The notes: a model not told the origin generated them from the letters alone. Shown: positions 16,237 to 24,734, counted from the first letter of the stretch. The stretch: DNA of 47,034 bases from Saprospiraceae bacterium (GCA_027488935.1 JAIYAP010000042.1:1-47034); one strand, 5' to 3'. Program-made: numbers and translations.

Positions 16237-17259
16237 ATGGAAAAACTTGTATCGGTATCAGATTTTTTGGCCGCACAGTCGGATCGGGTGGTGCTGGATG
16301 TCCGCTCACCGGGCGAGTACACACATGGGCATCTTCCGGGAGCGGTGAGTTTTCCGTTGTTTACGGACGAAGAGCGGGCGGCCGTCGGTACCTGTTACAA
16401 ACAAAAGGGGCCGGAACCTGCGTTGCACCTGGGTTTGGAGTTGGTTGGACCCAAAATGGCGGGTTTTGTAGCGCAGGCACAAGCGCTGGCACCGCATCGC
16501 AAATTAGCCGTGCATTGCTGGCGGGGCGGCAAACGAAGTCAAAGTATGTCCTGGCTGTTGCGAATGGCTGGTTTTGATGTCGTTACGCTCACGGGCGGGT
16601 ATAAGGCTTATCGGCAGTTTGTGCGCGAACAATTTGAGCAATTGCCTGTGTCGCTGCTGGTGTTGGGCGGGAAAACGGGCTCTGGCAAAACGAAGATTTT
16701 GCACGCGATGCAAGCAATGGGCGCACAAGTAATTGATTTGGAGGGCCTTGCACACCATAAAGGCTCGGCTTTCGGGACGATTGGCGAACCGCCTCAACCT
16801 ACCGTGGAACAATTTGAAAACAACTTTTACCAGGTCTTGGCAGCCCAGGATCTTTCCAAACCCGTTTGGGTGGAGAATGAAAGCCGCAGCATCGGCCGGG
16901 TGTTTATCCCCGATGCTTTTTGGGCCAAAATCAAATCGGCACCGTTGTATAATATTGAGGTGCCAGATGACGCGCGTATCCAAAACCTGGTGTCGGATTA
17001 TGTCGGGGTCGATAAGGCTGCGTTGCGGGAAGCTTTTAACAAAATTGACCGAAAATTGGGCGGACAACACCTGAAAGCAGCCATGGAGGCACTTGATTGC
17101 GATGATTTTGCCACGGCAGCACGTATTGCGCTTCAATATTATGATAAAACGTATAGTTATTGCCTGGAGCAAAGCACGTCTCCGGTTATCCACCGTATTG
17201 CATTTGAGTACGGTGATCCCGTTCGGATTGCGCAGGCGCTTTTAGAAGCGGGAAATTAA
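16237..17259 (+). CDS. selU: tRNA 2-selenouridine/geranyl-2-thiouridine synthase
   Basis: MnmH/SelU-type enzyme (340 residues, near the usual length), which converts 2-thiouridine at the wobble position of some tRNAs to the geranylated and then seleno form. The N-terminal rhodanese domain (about 5-130) carries the active-site HCWRGGKRS with Cys94 and the aspartate loop DVRSPGEY. The C-terminal P-loop domain starts with the Walker A motif GGKTGSGKT (144-152). The ATG at 16237 is chosen over a TTG nine bases earlier because that TTG is part of the promoter box. It lies just outside the AT-rich island and has ordinary composition. No selD or other selenium gene is visible in the window. Confidence 0.9.
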   Translation: MEKLVSVSDFLAAQSDRVVLDVRSPGEYTHGHLPGAVSFPLFTDEERAAVGTCYKQKGPEPALHLGLELVGPKMAGFVAQAQALAPHRKLAVHCWRGGKRSQSMSWLLRMAGFDVVTLTGGYKAYRQFVREQFEQLPVSLLVLGGKTGSGKTKILHAMQAMGAQVIDLEGLAHHKGSAFGTIGEPPQPTVEQFENNFYQVLAAQDLSKPVWVENESRSIGRVFIPDAFWAKIKSAPLYNIEVPDDARIQNLVSDYVGVDKAALREAFNKIDRKLGGQHLKAAMEALDCDDFATAARIALQYYDKTYSYCLEQSTSPVIHRIAFEYGDPVRIAQALLEAGN

Positions 17260-17297
17260 AATTAAATATCGAACACCGAAGTGGGGGAAATGCCGGG

Positions 17298-17418
17298 CAT
17301 CGCGTGTGATTTTTAACGCAACGCCCTATTTCGAAATTCGGTGTTCGGTGTTCGAAATTCAGTGCAGCGCGCCAGTCATCGCGTGTGATTTTTAACGCAA
17401 CGCCCTATTTCGAAATTC
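17298..17418. repeat. 42-bp direct repeat, two copies
   Basis: The 42 bases at 17298-17339 (starting CATCGCGTGTG and ending CGAAATTC) recur exactly at 17377-17418. The period is 79 bp. Confidence 0.85.
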
Positions 17419-17458
17419 AGTCCAGCGCGCCATCTTCAGGTTCGGTTTTACCCATTAT

Positions 17459-17752
17459 GACTTCTCCGAAGTCATAATGGGTTGATTGTCAATTGATCTT
17501 TTCTACAAATGCATGACTTCTCCGAAGTCATAATGGGTTGATTGCCAATTGGTCTTTTCTACAAATGCACGACTTCTCCGAAGTCATAATGGGTTGATTA
17601 CTAATTGATCTTTTCTACAAATGCATGACTTCTCCGAAGTCATAATGGGTTAATTACCAATTGATCTTTTCTACAAATGCACGACCTCTCCGAGGTAGGA
17701 ATGGATTAATTATCATTTAATTAGCTACAAAGATGCGACCCCGCTGGGGTCG
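17459..17752. repeat. 56-bp tandem repeats with palindromic cores
   Basis: Units start at 17459, 17515, 17571, 17627 and 17683, exactly 56 bp apart. The first four begin with the palindrome GACTTCTCCGAAGTC and end in a shared ...CTTTTCTACAAATGC. The fifth carries GACCTCTCCGAGGT, and a sixth degenerate start at 17737 carries GACCCCGCTGGGGTC. The palindrome arms change together, keeping the stem; the rest of the unit is nearly constant. Confidence 0.85.
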
Positions 17753-17813
17753 TAATGATTTGTTTTTCAGGTTTTTGGACCCCGGTGGGGTTGTTGTGAT
17801 TGACATTGAGTAA

Positions 17814-18065
17814 ACTCATCACTCATCACTCCTCACTCATCACTCCTCACTCATCACTCATCACTCATCACTCCTCACTCCTCACTCATCACTCATCACT
17901 CATCACTCCTCACTCATCACTCATCACTCATCACTCCTCACTCATCACTCATCACTCATCACTCATCACTCATCACTCATCACTCATCACTCATCACTCC
18001 TCACTCATCACTCCTCACTCCACACTCCTCACTCCACACTCCTCACTCATCGCTCATCACTCATC
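17814..18065. repeat. Heptamer array ACTCATC/ACTCCTC (about 36 units)
   Basis: A 252-bp run of 7-bp units, mostly ACTCATC or ACTCCTC, with ACTCCAC and GCTCATC variants near its right end. It stops one base before the stop codon of the minus-strand gene at 18067. The same unit is found twice at the right end of the window. Confidence 0.9.
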
Positions 18066-18066
18066 A

Positions 18067-18942
18067 CTAAAACTCCACCTCCATTTCCTTCACCACCGCT
18101 CCGTTTTTCTTTTTCAAACGCAAATAGTATTTGCCGGAATCGAGGTTCCAGACTTCTACTTTGAGTCCGCTGCGGTGCTCGCCGGCTTTTGCGGGGGCAT
18201 CTTTTTCGAGTACTTTGATTTGTTTGTTGTTGCTGTCGTATAGGATCAGCGACAGTTTATCGTCTTTTTCGAGGGTGTACTGGAAATTGCTTTCGATGAC
18301 GAGGGCTTTTCCGTTGTCGGCCAATTGGCGGGGGGCTTCGGTTACTTTATATTTGATATGGTAGGGTGGGGGTGTTTTTCCCAATAATTCGGCGGCGAAC
18401 TGTTTTACCTCCTGGTCGCTGATGCCGCCGAGATGCCGACCGTTGGATACGCTCCACACGGCTGCCTGGGCGCTTTCTTGCTCCAATTTGCCTTTTTCCG
18501 TCAGCATTTTTAAGAGTTTACACAAACGGTCGGGCGCCATGGCGGCCAGGCTGAATTTGTCGCCGATGCCGGGCGAAAGGTCGCCTGCTTCGGTACAGAA
18601 GGTGCGCAATTTGCCAATGAAAGGCACTTTAACGCTTACATTGAGGAGTTGTTCCTGCGCAATGACGAGGGTTTGCAAACTGCTATCCTTGGGAGCAATC
18701 AGTTGTCCTTGGGGGATACGAATGCGCAAGGGCTTGTTAATCAGGTTTTTACAGGTAAATTGCATGCTTGCTCCGGTATAGCCGCCCGCACTTTCAAAGT
18801 CTACCGTGACCATTTTGGCTTTGATGGCTTCCTGGAGGTCGAGAATGGATTTGGTGGAAAGATTATCTGCATATTCAGCCGGTTTTTGAGCAATTACCAG
18901 GGTGGTAGGGAGCAGTAAAAGGATAAGAAATTTAATTTTCAT
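18067..18942 (-). CDS. Exported hypothetical protein
   Basis: Not recognised (291 residues). Signal peptide about 1-18 (KIKFLILLLLPTTLVIAQ). The mature protein has three Cys and falls in two parts: an N-terminal beta-like part (about 45-110, where FTCKNLINKPLRIRIPQGQ resembles an Ig-like domain describing bound or coordinated ligands) and a helical middle (about 125-195). The last 90 residues form beta strands ending LDSGKYYLRLKKKNGAVVKEMEVEF, like the terminal domain of many Bacteroidota secreted proteins. The start at 18942 gives the signal peptide; ten upstream in-frame residues are not needed. Its stop codon abuts the heptamer array, so it has no ordinary terminator. Confidence 0.7.
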   Translation of the reverse strand: MKIKFLILLLLPTTLVIAQKPAEYADNLSTKSILDLQEAIKAKMVTVDFESAGGYTGASMQFTCKNLINKPLRIRIPQGQLIAPKDSSLQTLVIAQEQLLNVSVKVPFIGKLRTFCTEAGDLSPGIGDKFSLAAMAPDRLCKLLKMLTEKGKLEQESAQAAVWSVSNGRHLGGISDQEVKQFAAELLGKTPPPYHIKYKVTEAPRQLADNGKALVIESNFQYTLEKDDKLSLILYDSNNKQIKVLEKDAPAKAGEHRSGLKVEVWNLDSGKYYLRLKKKNGAVVKEMEVEF

Positions 18943-19069
18943 GAATGCGTCAGTTTGACTAAAGAACGGCAATCGTTTCGGTTTGGTTCTGGGTTTAGGA
19001 ATTTTAACATGTTGTCTAAACTTAATTAAGCCTTAACCTCTTAGAGATTTGCTTTTTTAAGGTCCTTTC

Positions 19070-19077
19070 TACCTTTG
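19070..19077 (+). promoter_or_regulatory. Bacteroidota -7 box TACCTTTG
   Basis: Exact TAnnTTTG match, about 45 bp before the ATG at 19122. Confidence 0.6.
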
Positions 19078-19121
19078 CCTTTTTGATTGACATCTTTCCA
19101 CCTTTTTGCTTTTTTTCGCTT

Positions 19122-22016
19122 ATGACTCGTAACAGGTTTACATTTATCCTGCTTTGTATCTGTTTGCCCTTGCTGGTGCGCAGCCAGAACTTCCCGGCAT
19201 TGTTGTTCAATGGCACCGACGGACAAGTTCAAATTCCCAATTTGCTGAATTTTGGTACGATTGAAGATTTCAGTCTGGAAGTGCGCGTTCGGACCGCGGG
19301 TTGGCCAGAAGATCCGTCTATTTTGAGTGATAAAGACTGGAATGCGGGTAAAAACAAGGGTTTTGTTATTGCGGGTAAAACCGATGGTCAAACCTGGAAA
19401 TTCAATATTGGCGACGGTACCAACCGTATTGACTTGAACAATGGCGGTAAAATCAATGACAATGTTTGGCATACACTCACGGTTACGTTCGACCGCGATG
19501 GCGCCAAGCGCATCTACCAGGATGGCCAGTTGTTGCAAACCAATAACACGGTATTTTCGGGCGATGTGACTTCTCCACAACCGTTTTTAGGCATCGGACA
19601 GGATGGTACCGGTACTTATTTTACCAATTTCCCGGGCGAAGTTGCCGAGGTGCGTATTTGGAGCATTGCGCTCGATAGTGCCACGGTAAATAACTGGAAA
19701 TGCCAGCCAGTAACCGCACAACACCCGAATTATAGTGCTTTGTTGAATAATTGGACTTTTGGGGAAGGCAGCGGCACGAAAACGGTGGATGTGATTAATG
19801 CCACAGAAGGCACTTTGGTAGGTGGTGTAAGCTGGACAAACGGTGCATTTGCGGTGCCGGTTGCTGCTTTTAGCACCTTTGCTGCTGGCTTGAACGTTGA
19901 TTTTACCAATACTTCCAGTGCTGCGGCTGCTTACCAGTGGAGTTTTGGCGATGGCACTTTTAGCAATCTTTCCAGCCCATCGCATCTATATACGCAAGCG
20001 GGTACGTATCAGGTTCGTTTGGTGGCTGCGGGTGCTTGTACGGCAGATACCAGCATCATTTCGGTCGTTGTAACCGACGGTGTAAGCAATAGTTATGTTG
20101 CCGGTGCAGGTCGGGCAATCGACTTCGACGGGGTGAATGACTATGTGGTGCATGCCAACAATGCGGTTTTAAAAACCACCGAGGCGGTAACCGTGGAAGG
20201 CTGGATTTATGCACGCACGGCCGAGCAATGGGAGTCATTTATGTCTTTCGCGCAAGACAATGGCAGCAATGAATCGGGTTATGATTTTTCTTATGTGAAT
20301 GATAAGTTGCGTTTTCGGTGCAAAACAGAAACCATGGGCGGCAATGAATGGGACAATAACCCGGGCGCTGAAATTCCATTCAACCAGTGGATTCACGTGG
20401 CGGGTGTGTATGACGGTGCCGAAATGCGGATGTACTTAAATGGCGTTTTAGCCGAAAAACAAAGCAAAACGGGCCTGATTAGTTGGCAGTTTGACCCAAT
20501 CGATATGCGGATTGGTGCTTACCATGACGACAATGAAGACTATTACTTTGATGGTCAGGTTGACGAAGTACGCATCTGGAAGGTAGCACGTACGGAAGAT
20601 GAAATTCGCAGCAAAATGTGCAGCAAATTGACGGGCACAGAAAATGGTCTGGTAGCCTACTATCGGCTGGATGAAGTTGCAGGCGCGATTTCTAAAGACG
20701 AAAGTGCGACCAATTTGGAGGGTACCCTGGTTAATATGACGCCTGCGATCGACCGCGTGCGTTCTGGCGCGGCTTTGGGCGAAGCGAGCGTGTACGCATA
20801 TCCGAGCGTCTGGACCAACCAGACTTTGAGTTTGCAGGCACCACAGCAAGGGGTGATGCAGGTAGGTAATGTACAGGACAATCCAGCAGGTATGCATTTG
20901 TACCGTGTTGATAGTCTGGAAATTAGCACCATTCCGGCCAATGTATTGGTACTTTCTGGCGATTATCACTGGGGTGTTTTTGGTACCGAGGTGGCAAGTT
21001 ACACGGGCAGTTTCAATTACAGCGGCAACAATTTGGCGAATTCGGCAGAACCGATTCTTGGTTTTGGTGTACGCAGCAACAATGCGGATCTTACCTGGTC
21101 GGCTTACACGGGCAATTTGAACACAGGCACCGATGTTTTGGAAGCACCTTTCGCGGGCAACCGTGAAGTGTTTTTGGCAACGGCTGATTTCACCAGCATT
21201 TGTCCTTTCCAGGGTGCCGTTGGCTTGTTGAATGCCGGTTTTGATTTTATTGAAATAGAATGGGGCAGCGTGCAAAATCTTTCCAATATTGCCTATGGTC
21301 CGGTTGGTTTCAAATTAGGGGAAGGTACTTATGTGGAAGGCATTACGGCTGCAAAATACAATGCAACGGGTTTGAATGCCGATTCTGCTTACGATTTTTA
21401 CATCCGCGACAGTTGTACCCTTGGTGGTTTGCAAAGTGTTTGGTTTGGTCCATACACATTCCGCACCAGTGCTTGTACTGCGCCAACCAATGTTGCTACA
21501 ACGAATTTGAGCACCGGTGCAGGTACCATTACCTGGGATGCCGCGAGTGGGGTAGGGTATGATTTGCAATGGGGCCCGAGCGGTTTCGACCTGGGTATTG
21601 GTATACAAAACTTAGGTATCACTTCGCCCTATATCCTGGATGGTTTGGCTTCCAACAAATCGTACGATTACTACTTGCGTGCTGCATGTTCAGGCGCGGG
21701 CAACAGTGGCTGGGTAGGTCCGTTTACGTTTACTACCTTGACAGTTGGTGTGAACAACCCATTGCTGGATGCTGCTTTGAGCGTATTCCCGAATCCGGTA
21801 TCTGATCGTCTGATGGTTCAAACCAAAGATGTACGGGTATTTGAAAATGCGACCTTCCGTTTGATCCAGTTGGATGGTGTTGCGGTGGATTGTCCGGTGC
21901 GTATTCAAAATGCTGCTTCAGTCGAAATTAACACAAATGCTTGTGCAGCAGGTATTTATATGTTGGAGATACAGACTGGCCTTGGGGTGTTTGTTGCCAA
22001 GGTGGTGGTGTTGTAG
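19122..22016 (+). CDS. Secreted LamG/PKD/Fn3 protein with T9SS sorting domain
   Basis: A 964-residue cell-surface or secreted protein. Order of domains: signal peptide (about 1-22), LamG/concanavalin-like domain (about 25-190), PKD domain (about 235-310, with WSFGDGTF and SHLYTQAGTYQVRLV), a second LamG domain (about 325-510, with AVTVEGWIYART and DEVRIWKVARTEDEI), a linker, two Fn3-like modules (about 690-780 and 785-870, each ending GPFTF- or GPYTFRT-type), and a T9SS type A sorting domain (last 80 residues, starting AALSVFPNPVSDRL). LamG pairs usually bind carbohydrate or matrix, so adhesion or polymer binding is likely; no catalytic domain is seen. The ATG at 19122 was chosen for the signal peptide. 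Confidence 0.88.
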   Translation: MTRNRFTFILLCICLPLLVRSQNFPALLFNGTDGQVQIPNLLNFGTIEDFSLEVRVRTAGWPEDPSILSDKDWNAGKNKGFVIAGKTDGQTWKFNIGDGTNRIDLNNGGKINDNVWHTLTVTFDRDGAKRIYQDGQLLQTNNTVFSGDVTSPQPFLGIGQDGTGTYFTNFPGEVAEVRIWSIALDSATVNNWKCQPVTAQHPNYSALLNNWTFGEGSGTKTVDVINATEGTLVGGVSWTNGAFAVPVAAFSTFAAGLNVDFTNTSSAAAAYQWSFGDGTFSNLSSPSHLYTQAGTYQVRLVAAGACTADTSIISVVVTDGVSNSYVAGAGRAIDFDGVNDYVVHANNAVLKTTEAVTVEGWIYARTAEQWESFMSFAQDNGSNESGYDFSYVNDKLRFRCKTETMGGNEWDNNPGAEIPFNQWIHVAGVYDGAEMRMYLNGVLAEKQSKTGLISWQFDPIDMRIGAYHDDNEDYYFDGQVDEVRIWKVARTEDEIRSKMCSKLTGTENGLVAYYRLDEVAGAISKDESATNLEGTLVNMTPAIDRVRSGAALGEASVYAYPSVWTNQTLSLQAPQQGVMQVGNVQDNPAGMHLYRVDSLEISTIPANVLVLSGDYHWGVFGTEVASYTGSFNYSGNNLANSAEPILGFGVRSNNADLTWSAYTGNLNTGTDVLEAPFAGNREVFLATADFTSICPFQGAVGLLNAGFDFIEIEWGSVQNLSNIAYGPVGFKLGEGTYVEGITAAKYNATGLNADSAYDFYIRDSCTLGGLQSVWFGPYTFRTSACTAPTNVATTNLSTGAGTITWDAASGVGYDLQWGPSGFDLGIGIQNLGITSPYILDGLASNKSYDYYLRAACSGAGNSGWVGPFTFTTLTVGVNNPLLDAALSVFPNPVSDRLMVQTKDVRVFENATFRLIQLDGVAVDCPVRIQNAASVEINTNACAAGIYMLEIQTGLGVFVAKVVVL

Positions 22017-22030
22017 GAGGTAGAGAAAAG

Positions 22031-22184
22031 GGGGGCCACGGAGTTACGCGGAGGTACGGAGTGCACGGAGAAAAAAAGGGGGTTCCACGGAGTTACGCGG
22101 AGTTATGGAGGTGTACGGAGAAAAACTCTGTGCACCTCCATAACTCCGCGTAACTCCGTGACCCCTTTTTTTCTGTGGAACCCC
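22031..22184. repeat. Long hairpin built from CACGGAGTTACGCGGAG repeats
   Basis: The 35-nt arm 22086-22120 pairs with 22126-22160 throughout (two G-U wobbles) around the loop AAAAA. A second direct copy of the left arm, shorter, begins near 22037, and GGGGTTCCAC (22079-22088) can pair with GTGGAACCCC (22175-22184) as an alternative outer stem. It lies between convergent genes and could terminate both. Confidence 0.85.
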
Positions 22185-22199
22185 TTTCTTCTATATCTC

Positions 22200-22739
22200 C
22201 TAAGTCTCTATAGTGTGCGTAGTTAGGATAAACCAATCGCTAGGCGTGCTTGTCAGCTCATTCGTTTCGTCGTTGAACGTGATGGTAACCAATTGACCAC
22301 CCACGAAAATGCCTTTTTTACTTGCGCCGTTGTTATTCATTTTAAACCAGCGCTGGTGTAGCATGTTATCGAGCAGGAGGGTGCTCAGTTTGCGGAATTT
22401 GTCGGCACGTTCGCGGTGCGCAGGTTCCCAAAAAATGATTTCGCCGCTGGGTGCCTGGGTAATTTTGTCGATGTAATGGCGGAAAAAGTTGGTGTAGCCA
22501 TTCATATCGGTACGTTCCATCATGGCGTAATCCACGTCTAATTCATCCATGGATTCCACATCCGGGAAAAACAGTTTTTGAATGTCGGTAGCAGACAAGC
22601 GCTCGCCAATTTGGTCTTGGGTAAATTGGTGTACCACGATTTCGATATCCGATTCGCTGGGATACAACAGGGTACTTACTGCTTCTTGCAATTCCCGCAG
22701 AAATACTTCCGGGGTGGGGGAGAGTGTTTGAATAGCCAT
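22200..22739 (-). CDS. Nuclease A inhibitor (NuiA)-like protein
   Basis: A 179-residue cytoplasmic protein resembling the NuiA family (PF07924), small inhibitors of the sugar-nonspecific nuclease NucA. Similar points: LLYPSESDIEIVVHQF near residues 24-39 (NuiA: LL.MSES-(D/E)-YPFEVF), a central variable part, KFRKLSTLLLDNMLHQRWFK near 113-132 (NuiA: KFQ.L...i..NL...qVY..) and the ending FILTTHTIET (NuiA: ..l.T..VET). It lacks the YPF residues after SES, so nuclease binding may differ. No NucA-type nuclease is seen in the window. It has no signal peptide, so a cytoplasmic target would be expected. Confidence 0.65.
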   Translation of the reverse strand: MAIQTLSPTPEVFLRELQEAVSTLLYPSESDIEIVVHQFTQDQIGERLSATDIQKLFFPDVESMDELDVDYAMMERTDMNGYTNFFRHYIDKITQAPSGEIIFWEPAHRERADKFRKLSTLLLDNMLHQRWFKMNNNGASKKGIFVGGQLVTITFNDETNELTSTPSDWFILTTHTIET

Positions 22740-22828
22740 AATATTTGTTTTTATTGATCAAATGAAAGGATGCAATAAAGTTAATGAGTCGGCTATGTAA
22801 AAATTAGAAACGAGACATTAAGTAAAAA

Positions 22829-23731
22829 TTAAATTAGTTTTCTTCGTTTAAACCAAATAAAGATGACAAGGGATATCACCAGCATCGAAACAATGGTGAT
22901 GTGGTAGCCGTACTTAGCGCGCAGTTCGGGCATGTTTTCGAAGTTCATACCATAAATACCGGCGATAAACGTGAGTGGCATGAAAAACACCGAAAAAACC
23001 GTGAGGAGTTTCATGACATCGTTGGTTTTCTGGGCCGAAAGCGAAATGTACACATTGGATAAGTTGTGGGCATCTTCCTGGGCCTGATCGAACAGGGTGA
23101 TGAGGCGCAGGTGCAAGTCCTTGATATCTTGAATGACAATTTTATCGTTTTTGGTGGCATGGTGCCTGCTGAGTATATCGGTCGTTTGCAGCAACATTTT
23201 TTTACAAATACTGGCTTTCCGTTTCAGGAAATAAATATGCTCCATCTGCTGTGGCTGAATGGATTGTAAAAAAATACTGCTTTCAATTTCATCGATTTCG
23301 TCGGAAATTAATTGTGCCGGCTTTTCATAGGAATGCAGGCCATACCATAGAATTTTGCTAAAAATTTCAGAAATCGTATTGATTTTCTTGGTTGGAATAT
23401 ATTTATTATAAATTTCTGATATGAAGTCAAAACTGCGGCGGTGGATGGTAATCAGCACTTTATCATTAAAAAACACCGCAATTTTATTGGTTAATTCTTG
23501 TGCCGTATGTCCACGATCGTCTATATCGGCGGCAAATACGCGGATGATGACAAAGTTGAAATCATCAAGCACTTCAAATTTGGGCAGGTGATCAGGTTCC
23601 ATGCAATCCCGCAAGGTGTAGTGGTGCAACTTGAACTGATCGCTGAGTTTTTCTAATTCTTGTACTTCAGGATGCTCAATATCAATCCAGATACAACCTG
23701 TTTCCTCCGGGAGTTCGTAATTTTTTACCAT
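22829..23731 (-). CDS. corA: CorA-type magnesium/cobalt transporter
   Basis: CorA family divalent cation channel (300 residues), an inner-membrane pentamer that takes up Mg2+ or Co2+ (or, in ZntB-like members, moves Zn2+). The N-terminal cytoplasmic alpha/beta domain spans about 1-230, then TM1 (about 242-260), the signature YGMNFE (GMN at 261-263), a short periplasmic loop and TM2 (about 277-294) with a basic tail (KRRKLI). The loop after GMN reads ENMPELRAKYG rather than the MPE-containing E. coli type in exact form, but MPE is present. It follows the DUF4239 gene with an 11-bp gap, so both are one operon. Confidence 0.92.
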   Translation of the reverse strand: MVKNYELPEETGCIWIDIEHPEVQELEKLSDQFKLHHYTLRDCMEPDHLPKFEVLDDFNFVIIRVFAADIDDRGHTAQELTNKIAVFFNDKVLITIHRRSFDFISEIYNKYIPTKKINTISEIFSKILWYGLHSYEKPAQLISDEIDEIESSIFLQSIQPQQMEHIYFLKRKASICKKMLLQTTDILSRHHATKNDKIVIQDIKDLHLRLITLFDQAQEDAHNLSNVYISLSAQKTNDVMKLLTVFSVFFMPLTFIAGIYGMNFENMPELRAKYGYHITIVSMLVISLVIFIWFKRRKLI

Positions 23732-23742
23732 TGGTTTTAAAT

Positions 23743-24528
23743 CTACCGTTTCATGTTATCGTAAACAATTTCAAAAGCTTCTGGGCCTACCCCAAATTGG
23801 CCCCGAAAAGGGTTGTCCATCGCTGCTACCAAGAAAAAAAGCGAGCCGAGCAATCCGGCAAACAATGCGGTCATTAACAAGTGCACCCTGAATTTATCGG
23901 TGACAAAAAACCAGGTGATGACAATATTTAGCATGGCCCCAAAGAAGATCACAAACCAAACGGAAGCAGGCAATCCGGTATCCGTGCCTTGTAGCCGAAT
24001 GCGCCTTATTTCGATCAAGTGGTTAAATTGCCGGTAAATTTCAGCAATCATGATTTCCTGATTTTTTGATTTTGGTTCAAAATGCAGCAAAATATTCTGA
24101 AAAACCGTGAGTCGTGCAGTGCCGCCAATGGGCAAAATACCTTTGCGTTGCTGGGGCCAGGCTTCTTCAATGGTGTAACGGGTGTATTCGCGCAAGGCCC
24201 CGCGCAACGAATCGCCCACGGGATTTGGAATAATGCGTGCATCCTGGTACAATGCCGATAACGCCGCTGCTTCTCTTGAAACGGTATCGTCCAAGTCGGC
24301 AAAGTTTTCCCAGGCTGCTACTGCAATCAAACCCAAGGTAATGCCGTAAATGGCGTTCATGCCTGCCATGAAATAACTTACAATATCGTTATGTGCTTGT
24401 GGTATTACTCTTCGGGAAATAAAAGGACGCAAGATAAATAAGCCTGCAACAGCGAAAATGATAAAAAAGCTGATACAGAGTATTGCAAAAAGCCAACTCG
24501 GGAGGTCATACAGCCAGAAAAAGTTCAT
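23743..24528 (-). CDS. DUF4239 membrane protein
   Basis: A 261-residue integral membrane protein with four hydrophobic helices: about 12-36, 51-70, 188-207 and 213-232. The central cytoplasmic or periplasmic part (about 75-180) is helical and charged. The pattern SYFMAGMNAIYGITLGLIAVAAWENF with later helices and the ALSALYQDARIIPNP segment matches DUF4239, sometimes called bestrophin-like. Function is not known; proximity to corA (11 bp) suggests a role in ion transport or in its regulation. The start ATG at 24528 directly precedes the first hydrophobic helix. Confidence 0.8.
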   Translation of the reverse strand: MNFFWLYDLPSWLFAILCISFFIIFAVAGLFILRPFISRRVIPQAHNDIVSYFMAGMNAIYGITLGLIAVAAWENFADLDDTVSREAAALSALYQDARIIPNPVGDSLRGALREYTRYTIEEAWPQQRKGILPIGGTARLTVFQNILLHFEPKSKNQEIMIAEIYRQFNHLIEIRRIRLQGTDTGLPASVWFVIFFGAMLNIVITWFFVTDKFRVHLLMTALFAGLLGSLFFLVAAMDNPFRGQFGVGPEAFEIVYDNMKR

Positions 24529-24662
24529 TTAATCGAAGGGAATAGTGTGCGGTAAAAGTACAAAAAAACACGGCACAAATTGGGTAATTGAAGTCATCGT
24601 TTTCCGATTCAATTTAGCGCCCAGGGTGACGGGAATCAGCTTCGGTACTATTTTGTTGGACC

Positions 24663-24670
24663 TACCTTTG
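24663..24670 (+). promoter_or_regulatory. Bacteroidota -7 box TACCTTTG
   Basis: Exact TAnnTTTG match, about 65 bp before the CoA-transferase start. Confidence 0.55.
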
Positions 24671-24734
24671 CAACGCATTCCTAAAGAAAGCAACTTTTTG
24701 AACAAATCTATTTGACGAATTACATAAAAATACC

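Larger units (their letters stand above)
17260..18066. other. 800-bp repeat-filled intergenic region
   Basis: No gene is supported. From left to right it holds an inverted pair CGAACACCGAA (17270-17280) with TTCGGTGTTCG (17337-17347), a 42-bp direct repeat (17298, 17377), five tandem 56-bp units (17459-17736), two GACCCC-type palindromes and a heptamer array. Reading frames through the heptamers are repeat artefacts. Confidence 0.8.

Noticed and set aside
17459-17752. Possible CRISPR array
   Set aside because: The whole 56-bp unit is repeated, including what would be the spacers, and no cas gene is present.
17800-18243. Open frame coding ITHHSSLL-type repeats
   Set aside because: It is a translation of the heptamer array followed by the antisense of the 18067 gene; no start signal or plausible protein.
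20448-21275. 275-codon minus-strand frame inside the LamG protein gene
   Set aside because: The plus-strand frame encodes recognisable domains throughout, so this is a shadow.
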